Source of the DNA: Pseudomonas mandelii
GTDB lineage: Bacteria; Pseudomonadota; Gammaproteobacteria; Pseudomonadales; Pseudomonadaceae
NCBI RefSeq assembly: GCF_024138395.1
Contig: NZ_JAMYDU010000001.1
Span: 186,001-250,000, forward strand
Direction of reading: 5' to 3'
DNA length: 64,000 nucleotides
In this document: piece after piece, positions 24,958 through 34,421 of the stretch
How the letters are laid out: every line of letters begins with the position of its first letter
Numbering within the stretch: the first letter of the stretch is position 1
The notes under the pieces: generated by a model
What the model saw: only the letters and a program-made list of their open reading frames with translations
The model's database searches: none
What the model was told of the DNA's origin: nothing
Position numbers and translations under genes: made by a program

Positions 24958-26298
24958 TCAATACACCCAAACCTCAACTCGCCGATTCTTGATCCGCCCT
25001 TCATCCGCGCTGTTGGCCGCCACCGGCATCTCGGCGCCGAAACCGCGAATCTCGCGAAACACCACGCCGCTTTTCACCAGTTCTCGCCGCACCGCCATGG
25101 CCCGCAGTTTCGACAGCAGGTCAGCCCGCGCCGGGTCGCTCTTGGCGTCGCCAAACCCTACCAGCGTCACCTGCCGATTGGTTTTGTCGTGTTGCTTTAT
25201 ATAGTCGAGCACCCGCGACAGGTCCTGTCGGGCCTTGTTGTCCAGCGTCGCGCTGCCTTCTTCGAAGCGAAAGTTCACCGTCAGCCGCTGGGCATGACGG
25301 CTGAGTGCCTGATAGCCCTCGGGCATCAATGCATTCGGCGTGACCGCCATGGCCTGAACGGTCTGAGCGATAAAACCATTGGCCGCGACGATCGCCTGGC
25401 CTTTGCTGCTTTGGGCAAACTTCACCAAGGCCTTGGCCCAGGGATTTTTCCCATTTGGCGGCAGGTAAAAAAACAGCCGACGGGACAGCGGGTAATCTTC
25501 CGTCGCGATCAGGCTATTGAGCGGCAGCATGGCCTGGGAGTCGCCATCGACAATGGCCACGGCTTTGGCCTGGCGCACATAAGGCAAACCGATGAAGCCG
25601 ATGGCTTGCGGGTCCAGACTGACCGCGTCGGACAATTGTTCGCTGGATTCGAAGCGTTTCGCGTTGCCGCTCAGGGTTTTCCCACGCGGGCTGAGGACCA
25701 GTTCCTTGAACGTGTCATAGGTGCCCGATTGATCATCCCGCGCATAGAGATGAATCGTCCCACCGGTGCCGCCGAGTTCTTCCCACGTTTTCGCTTCGCC
25801 GCTGAAGATTCGCGCCAGTTGTACGGTGTTGAGTTGCTTCAGCGGATTGTGCGGATGAAGGATGATTGCCAGCCCGTCGATGGCGATGACTTGCTCGGCA
25901 ATCGGGCTTTTCAGATCGCCCAGCGGCTCAAGATCCAGCCGTTCGCTGTCCTTGATCGGGCGCGATGAGGCCGCGAGATCGGCAGAGGCGATTTTCAGGG
26001 CTTTGAAGCCGGTGCTGGAGCCGTGGGCTGCGACCTCCACTTCGACTCGGCGTCCCTGAACGGTTTCGCCGACGATGCGTTGTTCGTTGGCTTTGTCCGG
26101 GGCTTCGCGATGAACCTTGAGCAGGCCCTGTTCACGCATCAACCCCTCGACCAGCGCCGGGCCCAATGCCGCGCCAATGGTATTGGAGCCCTGGATGCGC
26201 AGCACCGGGCCACGTTCGGGCGTGGGCAAATCGCTGGCCGACACCGTCAACGACAACACGGCGCCGAGCAGCAACAGAAACAACACGCGCAGCGTCAT
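24958..26298 (-). CDS. Phosphate-binding (PstS-like) and OmpA-like domain fusion
   Basis: A 446-residue exported protein. Signal peptide: residues 1 to ~21 (LLLLGAVLSLTVSASD). A PstS-type periplasmic-binding domain follows (IQGSNTIGAALGP, AHGSSTGFKAL, RDDQSGTYDTFKELVL), about residues 32-310. The C-terminal OmpA/MotB peptidoglycan-binding domain starts near residue 325 (LVGFGDAKSDPARADLLSK and RIKNRRVEVWVY). The layout suggests a phosphate or anion sensor/binder tethered to the cell wall. No pst transport genes lie nearby. Function beyond the domains is not known. Confidence 0.85.
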   Translation of the reverse strand: MTLRVLFLLLLGAVLSLTVSASDLPTPERGPVLRIQGSNTIGAALGPALVEGLMREQGLLKVHREAPDKANEQRIVGETVQGRRVEVEVAAHGSSTGFKALKIASADLAASSRPIKDSERLDLEPLGDLKSPIAEQVIAIDGLAIILHPHNPLKQLNTVQLARIFSGEAKTWEELGGTGGTIHLYARDDQSGTYDTFKELVLSPRGKTLSGNAKRFESSEQLSDAVSLDPQAIGFIGLPYVRQAKAVAIVDGDSQAMLPLNSLIATEDYPLSRRLFFYLPPNGKNPWAKALVKFAQSSKGQAIVAANGFIAQTVQAMAVTPNALMPEGYQALSRHAQRLTVNFRFEEGSATLDNKARQDLSRVLDYIKQHDKTNRQVTLVGFGDAKSDPARADLLSKLRAMAVRRELVKSGVVFREIRGFGAEMPVAANSADEGRIKNRRVEVWVY

Positions 26299-26366
26299 GC
26301 CGGCACCTTATAAGCCTGGGAAAGTGCCGGGAGAATAAGTCAGTAAGGTTTCTGAACGATGACAGT

Positions 26367-26478
26367 GATCGTTCCCACGCTCTGCGTGGGAACGCCGCCG
26401 GGGACGCTCCGCGTTCCGCTCTTGAATGTGACGCAGAGCGTCACGGGATGCATTCCCACGCAGATCGTGGGAACGATC
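26367..26478. repeat. Long nested palindromic repeat, family A copy 2
   Basis: Bounded by GATCGTTCCCACGC and GTGGGAACGATC with inner 'ggacgctccgcgttcc' and 'gacgcagagcgtc' hairpins. It lies between the starts of the PstS-OmpA gene and the end of xthA. Confidence 0.9.
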
Positions 26479-26490
26479 AGCAAAACCGGA

Positions 26491-27303
26491 TCAGCTCAGC
26501 TCAAGCCAGATCGGTGCGTGATCGGACGGCTTTTCCATCGCGCGAAGATCGTAATCCACGCCGGCATCCTTCACTCGCGGCAACAACCCATGGGACGCCA
26601 TGATCAGATCGATCCGCAGCCCACGCTTGGGCTCATCCTCAAACCCGCGGCTACGGTAATCGAACCAACTGAAACGGTCGGAGATGTCCGGGTTCAGGTG
26701 ACGGAAGCTGTCCACCAAGCCCCAATTCTTCAGGCGGGCCATCCATTCGCGTTCTTCGGGCAGGAAGCTGCATTTGCCGGTTTTCAGCCAGCGTTTCATG
26801 TTGTCCGGGCCGATACCGATGTCGCAGTCTTCCGGGGAAATGTTCACATCGCCCATCACCACAATCGGCTGATCGTTGCTGAACTGGCTTTCCAGCAACT
26901 GCTGCAAATCGCTGTAGAAACGTTCCTTGGCCGGGAATTTTGTGGGGTGATCGCGGCTTTCGCCCTGTGGGAAATAGCCGTTCATGATGGTTACCGGCAC
27001 GCCATTGGCGTCGGCAAAAGTGCCCCAGATGAAGCGCCGCTGGGCGTCTTCTTCGTCAGTGGTGAAACCTTTGTACAACGCAATCGGTTCCTGGCGCGAG
27101 AGCAGGGCGACGCCGTAATGACTCTTTTGCCCGTGGTAATACACGTGATAACCCAGCGCCTGAACTTCGGCCAGAGGGAATTGGTCGTCGTGAACCTTGG
27201 TTTCCTGCAGCCCGATCACGTCCGGTTGATGTTTCTCAATCAGCGCCGCCAGCTGATGCGGGCGAGCGCGCAGCCCGTTGATGTTGAAGGAGACGATCTT
27301 CAT
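26491..27303 (-). CDS. xthA: Exodeoxyribonuclease III
   Basis: A 270-residue EEP-family nuclease that cleaves DNA at abasic sites and removes 3' blocks in base-excision repair. Catalytic blocks: [21 protein letters not shown] (metal Glu), [20 protein letters not shown] and the C-terminal [10 protein letters not shown] (Asp-His). Start MKIVSFN at 27303 matches the usual ExoIII N-terminus; the longer frame upstream runs into a REP element. It lies alone, divergent from the acetyltransferase gene. Confidence 0.96.
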   Translation of the reverse strand: MKIVSFNINGLRARPHQLAALIEKHQPDVIGLQETKVHDDQFPLAEVQALGYHVYYHGQKSHYGVALLSRQEPIALYKGFTTDEEDAQRRFIWGTFADANGVPVTIMNGYFPQGESRDHPTKFPAKERFYSDLQQLLESQFSNDQPIVVMGDVNISPEDCDIGIGPDNMKRWLKTGKCSFLPEEREWMARLKNWGLVDSFRHLNPDISDRFSWFDYRSRGFEDEPKRGLRIDLIMASHGLLPRVKDAGVDYDLRAMEKPSDHAPIWLELS

Positions 27304-27414
27304 GGTCGGCAGTCCTGGCAAAAGTGCGATGCTAGCTGACATGTAGGAATGGGGCCAGCCTTGGGGTGAGGGGATTCGTTGTGTTCTGTCAGAGATGTGT
27401 TGGCAGATCGGGCC

Positions 27415-27462
27415 TCTTCGCGGGCAAGCCTCGCTCTTGTAGGAGCGAGGCTTGCCCGCGAA
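27415..27462. repeat. REP-type inverted pair, closely spaced
   Basis: Two arms 'cgcgggcaagcctcgctc' and 'gagcgaggcttgcccgcg' almost abut, forming one long hairpin in the xthA upstream region. Confidence 0.9.
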
Positions 27463-27589
27463 GGCGTCTGCCCAGTCGATGAAGATCCTGGCTTGGTCTA
27501 TACCTGTGTGGGGAACTGTGAAGCCACCCAAAGGCTCGTACCAATAAGAACGCGGCCTTCTGAGCCGCGCCCAGGGGAGATTTACCGTT

Positions 27590-28240
27590 ATGCCCGAAAC
27601 CTCGACCGTCATTGCCGATATTCACATGCTCGACAGCGGCTATTCCCGCGAAGCACGCTCCTTGTTGTACCAGGCATACCGGCACGAGCCGACGTTCGGC
27701 TATCTATTCGAAGCCGAACGCCCTGGTTATGAACAACGGGTAAGGGCGACGGTGCGCGAACTGGTCAAGCAACACTTTCTTCAGGATTTGCCGGCCATCG
27801 GCCTGCTGGTCAACGATCGCTTGATCGGCATCGCCCTGATCGCACCGCCGCAACGCCGCCTGGGCATCACCGAAAGCTGGGCCTGGCGCCTGCGGATGGT
27901 GCTCAGCACCGGGTTTCGTTGCACCCGACGCTACCTCGATTACCACGCCGCCGTAATGGCGTGCGTGCCGTCCGATTCGGTACACGTGTTGCCATTACTG
28001 GGGGTTCATCCGCAATTCCAGGGCAAGCACTTCGGCGAACAATTACTGCAAGCGGTCCATAACTGGTGCGCGGTCGATGAGCACTCACAGGGCGTGATCC
28101 TCGACACCGGAAACCCTCGTTATCTGGAGTTCTATAAGCGTCAGGGCTATGAGGAAATCGGCGAAGTGGCGGTAGGACCGATTCTTGAACACGTGTTTTT
28201 CCACGCTAATCCGCAAGTGTTGCAAACGGCAACGGCGTAG
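27590..28240 (+). CDS. GNAT-family N-acetyltransferase
   Basis: A 216-residue acetyltransferase. The acetyl-CoA-binding region is [20 protein letters not shown], with the later [21 protein letters not shown] typical of GNAT motif B. AGGGGAG lies about ten bases before ATG 27590. A GC-rich hairpin (27552-27568) lies before the ribosome site. The substrate is unknown. It is followed 64 bases later by tamA, but a shared transcript is uncertain. Confidence 0.85.
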   Translation: MPETSTVIADIHMLDSGYSREARSLLYQAYRHEPTFGYLFEAERPGYEQRVRATVRELVKQHFLQDLPAIGLLVNDRLIGIALIAPPQRRLGITESWAWRLRMVLSTGFRCTRRYLDYHAAVMACVPSDSVHVLPLLGVHPQFQGKHFGEQLLQAVHNWCAVDEHSQGVILDTGNPRYLEFYKRQGYEEIGEVAVGPILEHVFFHANPQVLQTATA

Positions 28241-28304
28241 CAGTAGAACTTTCGCAGCAGGTCAGGCTCTATCAGGCCCCCAGGCTCGTGATAGCATCCG
28301 CGCT

Positions 28305-30032
28305 ATGAAGTTTTCCGGAAGATTTACCAGTGGCGTGCTGATGCTGATTTCCAGCTGCGCGGCGCTGGCGCAAAGTGAATTGGATGTGAGGATCAAACCG
28401 TCCAACGATGAACTGAAGGCCAATATAGAAGGCTATATCGGTAGCCTCGGCGATCGTGATGAAGAAGCCTTGCTGCGCTTCAGTCGCGGCGCCGAAGAAC
28501 AGGCGCGCAAGGCCGCCCAGGCCTTGGGTTATTACCAGCCGCAAATCGACAGCGACGTGAAGGGCGGCAAGACGCCGCGCCTGGTGCTGACTATCGAACC
28601 CGGCGAGCCCATCCATTTGCGCTACGTCACGGTGCGCATCGACGGCCCGGCGGCCTCGTTCAAATCCTTTCGTGTGCCGAAAAGCGACCTGCTCAAACCC
28701 GGTGCGGTGCTGAACCATGGCCGTTACGAAGACGCCAAGCGGCTGATCCAGAACCAGGCCTCGCGCTACGGTTTTTTCAGTGGACGTTTCACTCGCCAGA
28801 AACTGTTGGTGGACCCGCGGGCCGGCGTCGCCGACATCGAATTAATCTACGACAGCGGCCCGCGCTATGCGCTGGGCAAAGTCAGTTTTGAAGGCGATAC
28901 ACCGTTCGACGAAGACCTGCTGCAACGCATGGTGCCGTTCAAGGCGGGTACGCCCTATGACTCCGAACTGATCGCCGAACTCAATCAGGCGCTGCAATCG
29001 AGCGGCTATTTCGAGGGCGTGCGCGTGGATGCGGCGCCGACCGCGTCCAAGGACGAGGTGATCCCGGTGGCGGTCAAACTCGAAACCCGCAAACCACGGA
29101 CCATGGGCCTCGGTCTGGGCTTTTCCACCGACGTCGGTCCACGGGCCAAAGCCAACTGGACCCGCCACTGGGTTAATCCTCAGGGGCATAGCTATGGTTG
29201 GGAGGCGGAGATTTCGGCGCCACGGCAGAACGTCGGGCTGTTTTACGACGTTCCGCTGGACCCACCATTGACCGACAAACTGCGCTTTGCGGGTGGTTAT
29301 CAGAGCGAAGAAATTGCCGACAAGGACTCCCTTAGCAAGCTGCTGACTCTCGGCCCCGAGTGGCACAGCAAGTTGCCCAGTGGCTGGCAGCGGGTGGTGT
29401 CGCTCAAGTGGCAACGCGAGGAATACCAACTCGGTGACGATTCGGGGCTCAGCACCTTGTTGATGCCGGGCGTGAGCTATTCGTACCTGAAAAGCGACAA
29501 CCGCATCGATCCGCACAACGGTTATCGCCTGCAATTCGAAACCAAAGTCGCCAAGGAAGGATTGGGTTCGGACACCAACCTGATCTACGGCACGGCGCTG
29601 GTCAAAGGCCTGACCACGGTCTTCGACAAACACCGCTTGCTCGGCCGGGTGCAGGTCGGCGGCAGCGCCACCAATGGTTATAAATCCGTTCCGCCGTCCT
29701 TGCGCTTCTTTGCCGGTGGCGATCAGAGCGTGCGCGGTTACGATTACCAGAGTTTGTCCCCGGAAAACTCTGATGGCGACCGTATCGGTGGCCGCTACAT
29801 GGTGGCCGGCAGCGTCGAGTATCAATACTCCGTCGCCGAAAAATGGCGGGTCGCAACCTTCATTGACCAAGGCAACTCCTTCAACACACTCGAACTGCCG
29901 AACCTGAAAACCGGTGTCGGTATCGGCGTACGCTGGGTTTCGCCGGTGGGGCCGATTCGCCTCGACCTGGCCCACGCGATGGACGACGACGGCGGCATTC
30001 GACTGCACTTTTCCATGGGACCTGAGCTGTGA
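28305..30032 (+). CDS. tamA: Outer-membrane TAM subunit TamA
   Basis: A 575-residue Omp85-family protein. Signal peptide: residues 1 to ~22 (MLISSCAALAQS). POTRA domains follow (about 25-255), then a 16-strand barrel with the conserved FAGGDQSVRGYDYQSLSP segment and a C-terminal strand ending HFSMGPEL. With TamB it inserts beta-barrel and autotransporter proteins and may move lipids. ATG 28305 gives a proper signal peptide, unlike the longer frame. The stop overlaps the tamB start. Confidence 0.93.
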   Translation: MKFSGRFTSGVLMLISSCAALAQSELDVRIKPSNDELKANIEGYIGSLGDRDEEALLRFSRGAEEQARKAAQALGYYQPQIDSDVKGGKTPRLVLTIEPGEPIHLRYVTVRIDGPAASFKSFRVPKSDLLKPGAVLNHGRYEDAKRLIQNQASRYGFFSGRFTRQKLLVDPRAGVADIELIYDSGPRYALGKVSFEGDTPFDEDLLQRMVPFKAGTPYDSELIAELNQALQSSGYFEGVRVDAAPTASKDEVIPVAVKLETRKPRTMGLGLGFSTDVGPRAKANWTRHWVNPQGHSYGWEAEISAPRQNVGLFYDVPLDPPLTDKLRFAGGYQSEEIADKDSLSKLLTLGPEWHSKLPSGWQRVVSLKWQREEYQLGDDSGLSTLLMPGVSYSYLKSDNRIDPHNGYRLQFETKVAKEGLGSDTNLIYGTALVKGLTTVFDKHRLLGRVQVGGSATNGYKSVPPSLRFFAGGDQSVRGYDYQSLSPENSDGDRIGGRYMVAGSVEYQYSVAEKWRVATFIDQGNSFNTLELPNLKTGVGIGVRWVSPVGPIRLDLAHAMDDDGGIRLHFSMGPEL

Positions 30033-33000
30033 AGCGTGGTTTGAAAATAACGCTGCTGGCGATCCCGGCGCTGCTGATGCTGATCGTGCTGACACTGGTC
30101 ACCGTACTGGGCACTCCGACGGGCAGTCGCTGGGCACTCGGGTTTGTACCGGGTTTGACTGTGGAGAATTTCCAGGGCCGTTTGGGTGGGCAGTGGAGCG
30201 CCGATCATCTGGTGTGGCAGCAGGACAGCAGCAGGGTTGAGCTGAACAAAGCCATTTTCGCCTGGTCGCCGCTGTGCCTGATGCGCATGACGTTGTGCAT
30301 CGAGCAATTGCAGGCCGAGCAGGTCAGCCTGCAATTCCCGCCGGGCGTGGAAGAGGAAAGCAGTGGCCCGATCAGTCTTCCGGACTTGAAATTGCCGCTG
30401 GCCATCGAATTGGGCGACGTCAAAATCGGCCGTCTGCTGTTCAACGGCAGTGAAGAACTCAAAGGGCTGCAACTGGCGGCGCACTGGACCGAGAAGGGTC
30501 TGCAGATCGACTCGGTGCACTTGCAACGTGATGAACTGAGCCTGAACCTGTCAGGCCTGTTGCAGTCGAGCGGTAACTGGCCGCTGACCGCTGAAGGCAA
30601 ACTGACTTTGCCGGCACCGGGTACCGAACCATGGGCATTGGCTCTGAAGGTCGACGGTAATCTGCTGAAAACCCTGAACCTGAAAGCCGACAGCAGCGGT
30701 TACCTGAACGGGCAACTTATTGGCGAGCTGCAACCGCTGGTGGAAAACCTGCCGGCCAAAGTGCGCATCACCGCTGACGGCTTCAAGGCCAGCGCTGATC
30801 TACCGGACACCCTGCAACTCAATCAACTGGAACTCACCGGCGACGGCGACCTGAAAAACGGTTACCAGTTGCTCGGCAAAGCCACATTGCCCGCAGAACA
30901 AGGCCCGGTCGCGCTGTTGCTGCAAGGCAAGGTCGACGCCAAGGGCGCGCAGATCGCCGACCTTGATCTGACGGCCAACGACAAACAAAGCCTCAAGCTC
31001 ACCGGGCTTGTGGACTGGAGCAAAGGCCTGAATGCTGAAGCGAAAATCGACTGGCTGGATTTCCCGTGGCACCGTCTCTATCCGCTGATCGACGAGCCGC
31101 AAGTGGCGCTGCGCAGCTTCAACGGTGAGGTCTCCTATACCGACGGCAACTACATCGGTAACTTCAAAGCCGCACTGGATGGCCCGGCCGGGGCGTTCAG
31201 TCTGAACAGCCCGTTCAGCGGCGACTTGAGCAAAATCCACCTGCCGCAATTCAAACTCGAAGCCGGGCAGGGCAAGGCCGAAGGGCACTTGAACCTGCAG
31301 TTTGCCGACGGTATCGCCTGGGATACGGCGCTGGACCTCTCGGCGATCAACCCGGCGTACTGGCTCGCGGAGTTGCCTGGCACGTTGGCCGGTCCCTTGC
31401 GCAGCAAAGGCGAGATGAAGAATGAAAGGCTCAGCCTGACCGCCGACCTGGACCTGAAAGGCAAACTGCGCGGGCAACCGGCGGTGTTGCAAGCCAAGGC
31501 CGATGGCGGCGGCGAGCAATGGAACCTCAGCGCGCTGCAGATTCGCCTCGGTGACAACAGCATCAACGGCCAAGGCAGCCTGCAACAGAAACTCGCCGGC
31601 CGGATCGACATCAAGATGCCGCGTCTGGCCCAGCTCTGGCCGCAACTGCGCGGGCAGCTCAATGGCCGGGTCGATGTCGCCGGCACGCTCAAGGCGCCAC
31701 AAGGCAAACTCGGCCTGCAAGGCACGCAACTGGCCTTCGAAGACAATCGCCTGCAAAGCCTCAATCTGGACGCCACTCTCGACAGCGCTCAGCGGGCGAA
31801 GATCGACCTCAAGGGCAGCGGGATTCGGGCTGGTGATACCTCGCTGGGCACGTTGACCGCCAGTGGTCAGGGCGATATTAAAAACCAGAAACTCACCCTC
31901 GACCTGCAAGGGCCGAAGCTGAAACTGGCGCTCGGTCTCGACGGCACGCTGGACAAGGGCAATTGGCGCGGGCGTCTAGCCAGTGGCGATATCCAGGCCG
32001 GCGGTCAGGACTGGAAACTGCAAAATCCGGCGAAGCTTGAGCGACTGGCGGACGGCAAAATCAACTTCGGCGCCCATTGCTGGGTGTCCGGCCCGGCCAG
32101 CCTGTGCGGCGAAGACCAGCGCTTGATGCCCGAGCCGAAGCTGCGTTATCACCTCAAGCAATTCCCGATCGACAGTTTGGCGCAGTGGTTGCCGAAGGAT
32201 TTTGCCTGGAAGGGCAAGCTCAACGCCGACCTGCAGCTGGACCTGCCGGCCAGCGGTCCGAACGGCCAGATCAGCATCGATGCCAGCGGCGGCACCTTGC
32301 GTATGCGCGAGAAGGAGCAATGGCTGGACTTCCCGTACCAGACCCTGAAACTCACCAGCAAGCTCACGCCAAAACGCATCGACACCGACCTCAACTTTGT
32401 CGGCGGCAAGCTCGGTGAACTGATGGTTCAGGCGCAGATCAATCCGATACCGAAAAACAAACCGCTGACCGGTTCATTCCGCCTCAATGGTCTGGACTTG
32501 TCGGTGGCGCGGCCGTTTGTGCCGATGGTCGAGAAACTCACTGGGCGCCTGAACGGTAGCGGCACGCTGTCCGGTGGGTTGCTGGCGCCGCTGGTCAACG
32601 GCAACCTTGAGCTGCGCGATGGTGAAATCTCCGGGCCTGAACTGCCGATGGCGCTCGAAGCCTTGCAACTTCAAGCCGTGATTGCCGGCGAAACCGTGCA
32701 ACTGAACGGCGGCTGGAAAAGCGGCAAAAGCGGGCAAGGCAGCCTCAATGGCAACATCGCCTGGGGCCAGGCGCTGATGGTGGATCTGGCGCTCAAGGGC
32801 TCGCGATTGCCGGTCACCGTCGAACCCTACGCCGAGCTGGAAGTCGCGCCGGACCTGAAGATTTCCATGAAGGACGACAAACTGGCAATCGTCGGCAAAG
32901 TGCTGGTGCCCAAGGGTGAAATCACCGTGCGCGAACTTCCACCGTCGACGGTGAAAGTCTCCGATGACACGGTGATCGTCGGTCAGCAGACCGAAGAGGG

Positions 33001-33703
33001 TAAGCCGCCGATGGCCATGGCGATGGACATCGATGTGGTGGTTGGACAGGACAAACTCAGCTTTGCCGGATTCGGCCTGACCGCCAACCTGCAAGGTCAG
33101 GTGCACATCGGCGACAACATGGACACCCGTGGCGAGCTGTGGCTCAACGACGGGCGTTATCGCGCCTACGGCCAGCGACTGACGGTGCGCCGGGCGCGAT
33201 TGTTGTTTGCCGGTCCGATCGATCAGCCGTACCTCGACATCGAAGCGATTCGCCAGACCGACGACGTCATTGCCGGCATTCGCCTGAGTGGCAGCGCCGA
33301 GCAGCCGACCACGCAGATCTTTTCCGAACCGGCGATGAGTCAGGAGCAGGCGTTGTCCTATCTGGTGCTCGGGCGTCCGCTGAGCACCACCGGTGAAGAC
33401 AACAACATGCTCGCCCAGGCTGCCCTCGGGCTGGGTTTGATGGGCAGTTCGGGTGTGACCAGCGGGTTGGCCAAGGATCTGGGTATTCAGGACTTCCAGC
33501 TCGATACCCAAGGCAGCGGCGCCAGCACTGCTGTAGTGGCCAGTGGCAACATTACCGAGAAACTCAGCCTGCGTTATGGCGTCGGGGTGTTCGAGCCGGC
33601 CAACACTATCGCCTTGCGCTACAAGCTGAGCAAAAAGGTCTACCTCGAAGCCGCCAGCGGCGTGGCCAGTTCGCTGGACATCTTCTACAAGCGGGATTTC
33701 TAG
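30029..33703 (+). CDS. tamB: Inner-membrane TAM subunit TamB
   Basis: A 1224-residue AsmA/TamB-superfamily protein (DUF490 at the C-terminus). One N-terminal membrane anchor (about residues 4-26), then a long repetitive beta-helical periplasmic region predicted to form a hydrophobic groove, and a conserved end (AASGVASSLDIFYKRDF). The GTG start at 30029 overlaps the tamA TGA by three bases (GTGA). It spans the periplasm and docks to TamA. Length matches the family. Confidence 0.93.
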   Translation: MKRGLKITLLAIPALLMLIVLTLVTVLGTPTGSRWALGFVPGLTVENFQGRLGGQWSADHLVWQQDSSRVELNKAIFAWSPLCLMRMTLCIEQLQAEQVSLQFPPGVEEESSGPISLPDLKLPLAIELGDVKIGRLLFNGSEELKGLQLAAHWTEKGLQIDSVHLQRDELSLNLSGLLQSSGNWPLTAEGKLTLPAPGTEPWALALKVDGNLLKTLNLKADSSGYLNGQLIGELQPLVENLPAKVRITADGFKASADLPDTLQLNQLELTGDGDLKNGYQLLGKATLPAEQGPVALLLQGKVDAKGAQIADLDLTANDKQSLKLTGLVDWSKGLNAEAKIDWLDFPWHRLYPLIDEPQVALRSFNGEVSYTDGNYIGNFKAALDGPAGAFSLNSPFSGDLSKIHLPQFKLEAGQGKAEGHLNLQFADGIAWDTALDLSAINPAYWLAELPGTLAGPLRSKGEMKNERLSLTADLDLKGKLRGQPAVLQAKADGGGEQWNLSALQIRLGDNSINGQGSLQQKLAGRIDIKMPRLAQLWPQLRGQLNGRVDVAGTLKAPQGKLGLQGTQLAFEDNRLQSLNLDATLDSAQRAKIDLKGSGIRAGDTSLGTLTASGQGDIKNQKLTLDLQGPKLKLALGLDGTLDKGNWRGRLASGDIQAGGQDWKLQNPAKLERLADGKINFGAHCWVSGPASLCGEDQRLMPEPKLRYHLKQFPIDSLAQWLPKDFAWKGKLNADLQLDLPASGPNGQISIDASGGTLRMREKEQWLDFPYQTLKLTSKLTPKRIDTDLNFVGGKLGELMVQAQINPIPKNKPLTGSFRLNGLDLSVARPFVPMVEKLTGRLNGSGTLSGGLLAPLVNGNLELRDGEISGPELPMALEALQLQAVIAGETVQLNGGWKSGKSGQGSLNGNIAWGQALMVDLALKGSRLPVTVEPYAELEVAPDLKISMKDDKLAIVGKVLVPKGEITVRELPPSTVKVSDDTVIVGQQTEEGKPPMAMAMDIDVVVGQDKLSFAGFGLTANLQGQVHIGDNMDTRGELWLNDGRYRAYGQRLTVRRARLLFAGPIDQPYLDIEAIRQTDDVIAGIRLSGSAEQPTTQIFSEPAMSQEQALSYLVLGRPLSTTGEDNNMLAQAALGLGLMGSSGVTSGLAKDLGIQDFQLDTQGSGASTAVVASGNITEKLSLRYGVGVFEPANTIALRYKLSKKVYLEAASGVASSLDIFYKRDF

Positions 33704-33737
33704 GTCCGCGTTTTCTTCCAGATACCGCGTCGCTCCA

Positions 33738-33802
33738 ATCGCGGGCAAGCCCGCTCCCACAAGGATCTCGCCGAACCTGTGGGAGCGGGCTTGCCCGCGA
33801 TG
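33738..33802. repeat. REP-type inverted pair
   Basis: Outward-facing 'gcgggcaagcccgctcccaca' arms after tamB. Confidence 0.9.
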
Positions 33803-33871
33803 GCGTCAGAGTGTTCACCGCAGAATCCATCGCCATTTATCAACCAAATACAAAGCACCCTAACTATTGCG

Positions 33872-33926
33872 TTGACATTCGCTGCCTAGGCAGTAACATC
33901 TCGACATACATTCTCTGCTTAGGCAG
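33872..33926 (+). promoter_or_regulatory. Promoter and two palindromic MarR-type operators
   Basis: TTGACA (33872-33877), 16-base spacer, TAACAT (33894-33899). The perfect palindrome CTGCCTAGGCAG (33882-33893) fills the end of the spacer and the near-identical CTGCTTAGGCAG (33915-33926) lies just downstream, centres 33 bases apart. A bound repressor would block RNA polymerase. Confidence 0.75.
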
Positions 33927-33941
33927 CTAATCGGTGGTCAG

Positions 33942-34421
33942 ATGAAACATTTCACCTCATACGATTTTCACAAGTGCCATCTCGGCCTCTTGCTCGGGCG
34001 CGCCGCGCTGCTCAAGGACCGGATCATCGACACCCACATGGAACCCCACGGCATCACCGCCGCGCAATTCAAAGTGCTGATCATCATGGCCCAGTTCGGC
34101 GTCAATACCCCGGCCGAGCTGTGCCGTCACCTGTCGCTGGACAGCGGTTCGATGACTCGCATGCTCGATCGTCTGGAACAGAAAGGTTTCCTCGCCCGCC
34201 AACGCTCCGAGGCAGACCGGCGTCAGGTTCAACTGGTGCTGACCGAACAGGGCCAGCAGCTGACCGACCAGCTGCCGCAGATCGGCGCCGAGGCCATGAA
34301 TGAACTGGCCGGTGCCCTCACCCCGGACGAATTGAAAATCCTGGAACAGATCCTGAAGAAAATTTTGGTAGCGGCGGGTGACCCGATCACCCTGCAGCGG
34401 GTAGGTAGCAATGAACAATAA
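33942..34421 (+). CDS. MarR-family repressor of the efflux operon
   Basis: A 159-residue MarR-type regulator with the winged helix (TPAELCRHLSLDSGSMTRMLDRLEQKG, 27 residues in full around 64-90; the recognition part is SLDSGSMTRML) and wing ARQRSEADRRQVQLVLTEQG. It is the first gene of the operon and overlaps the outer-membrane channel gene by 11 bases. Two palindromes cover its promoter, so it is probably an autorepressor released by phenolic or drug-like ligands, as for EmrR/MprA. Confidence 0.9.
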   Translation: MKHFTSYDFHKCHLGLLLGRAALLKDRIIDTHMEPHGITAAQFKVLIIMAQFGVNTPAELCRHLSLDSGSMTRMLDRLEQKGFLARQRSEADRRQVQLVLTEQGQQLTDQLPQIGAEAMNELAGALTPDELKILEQILKKILVAAGDPITLQRVGSNEQ

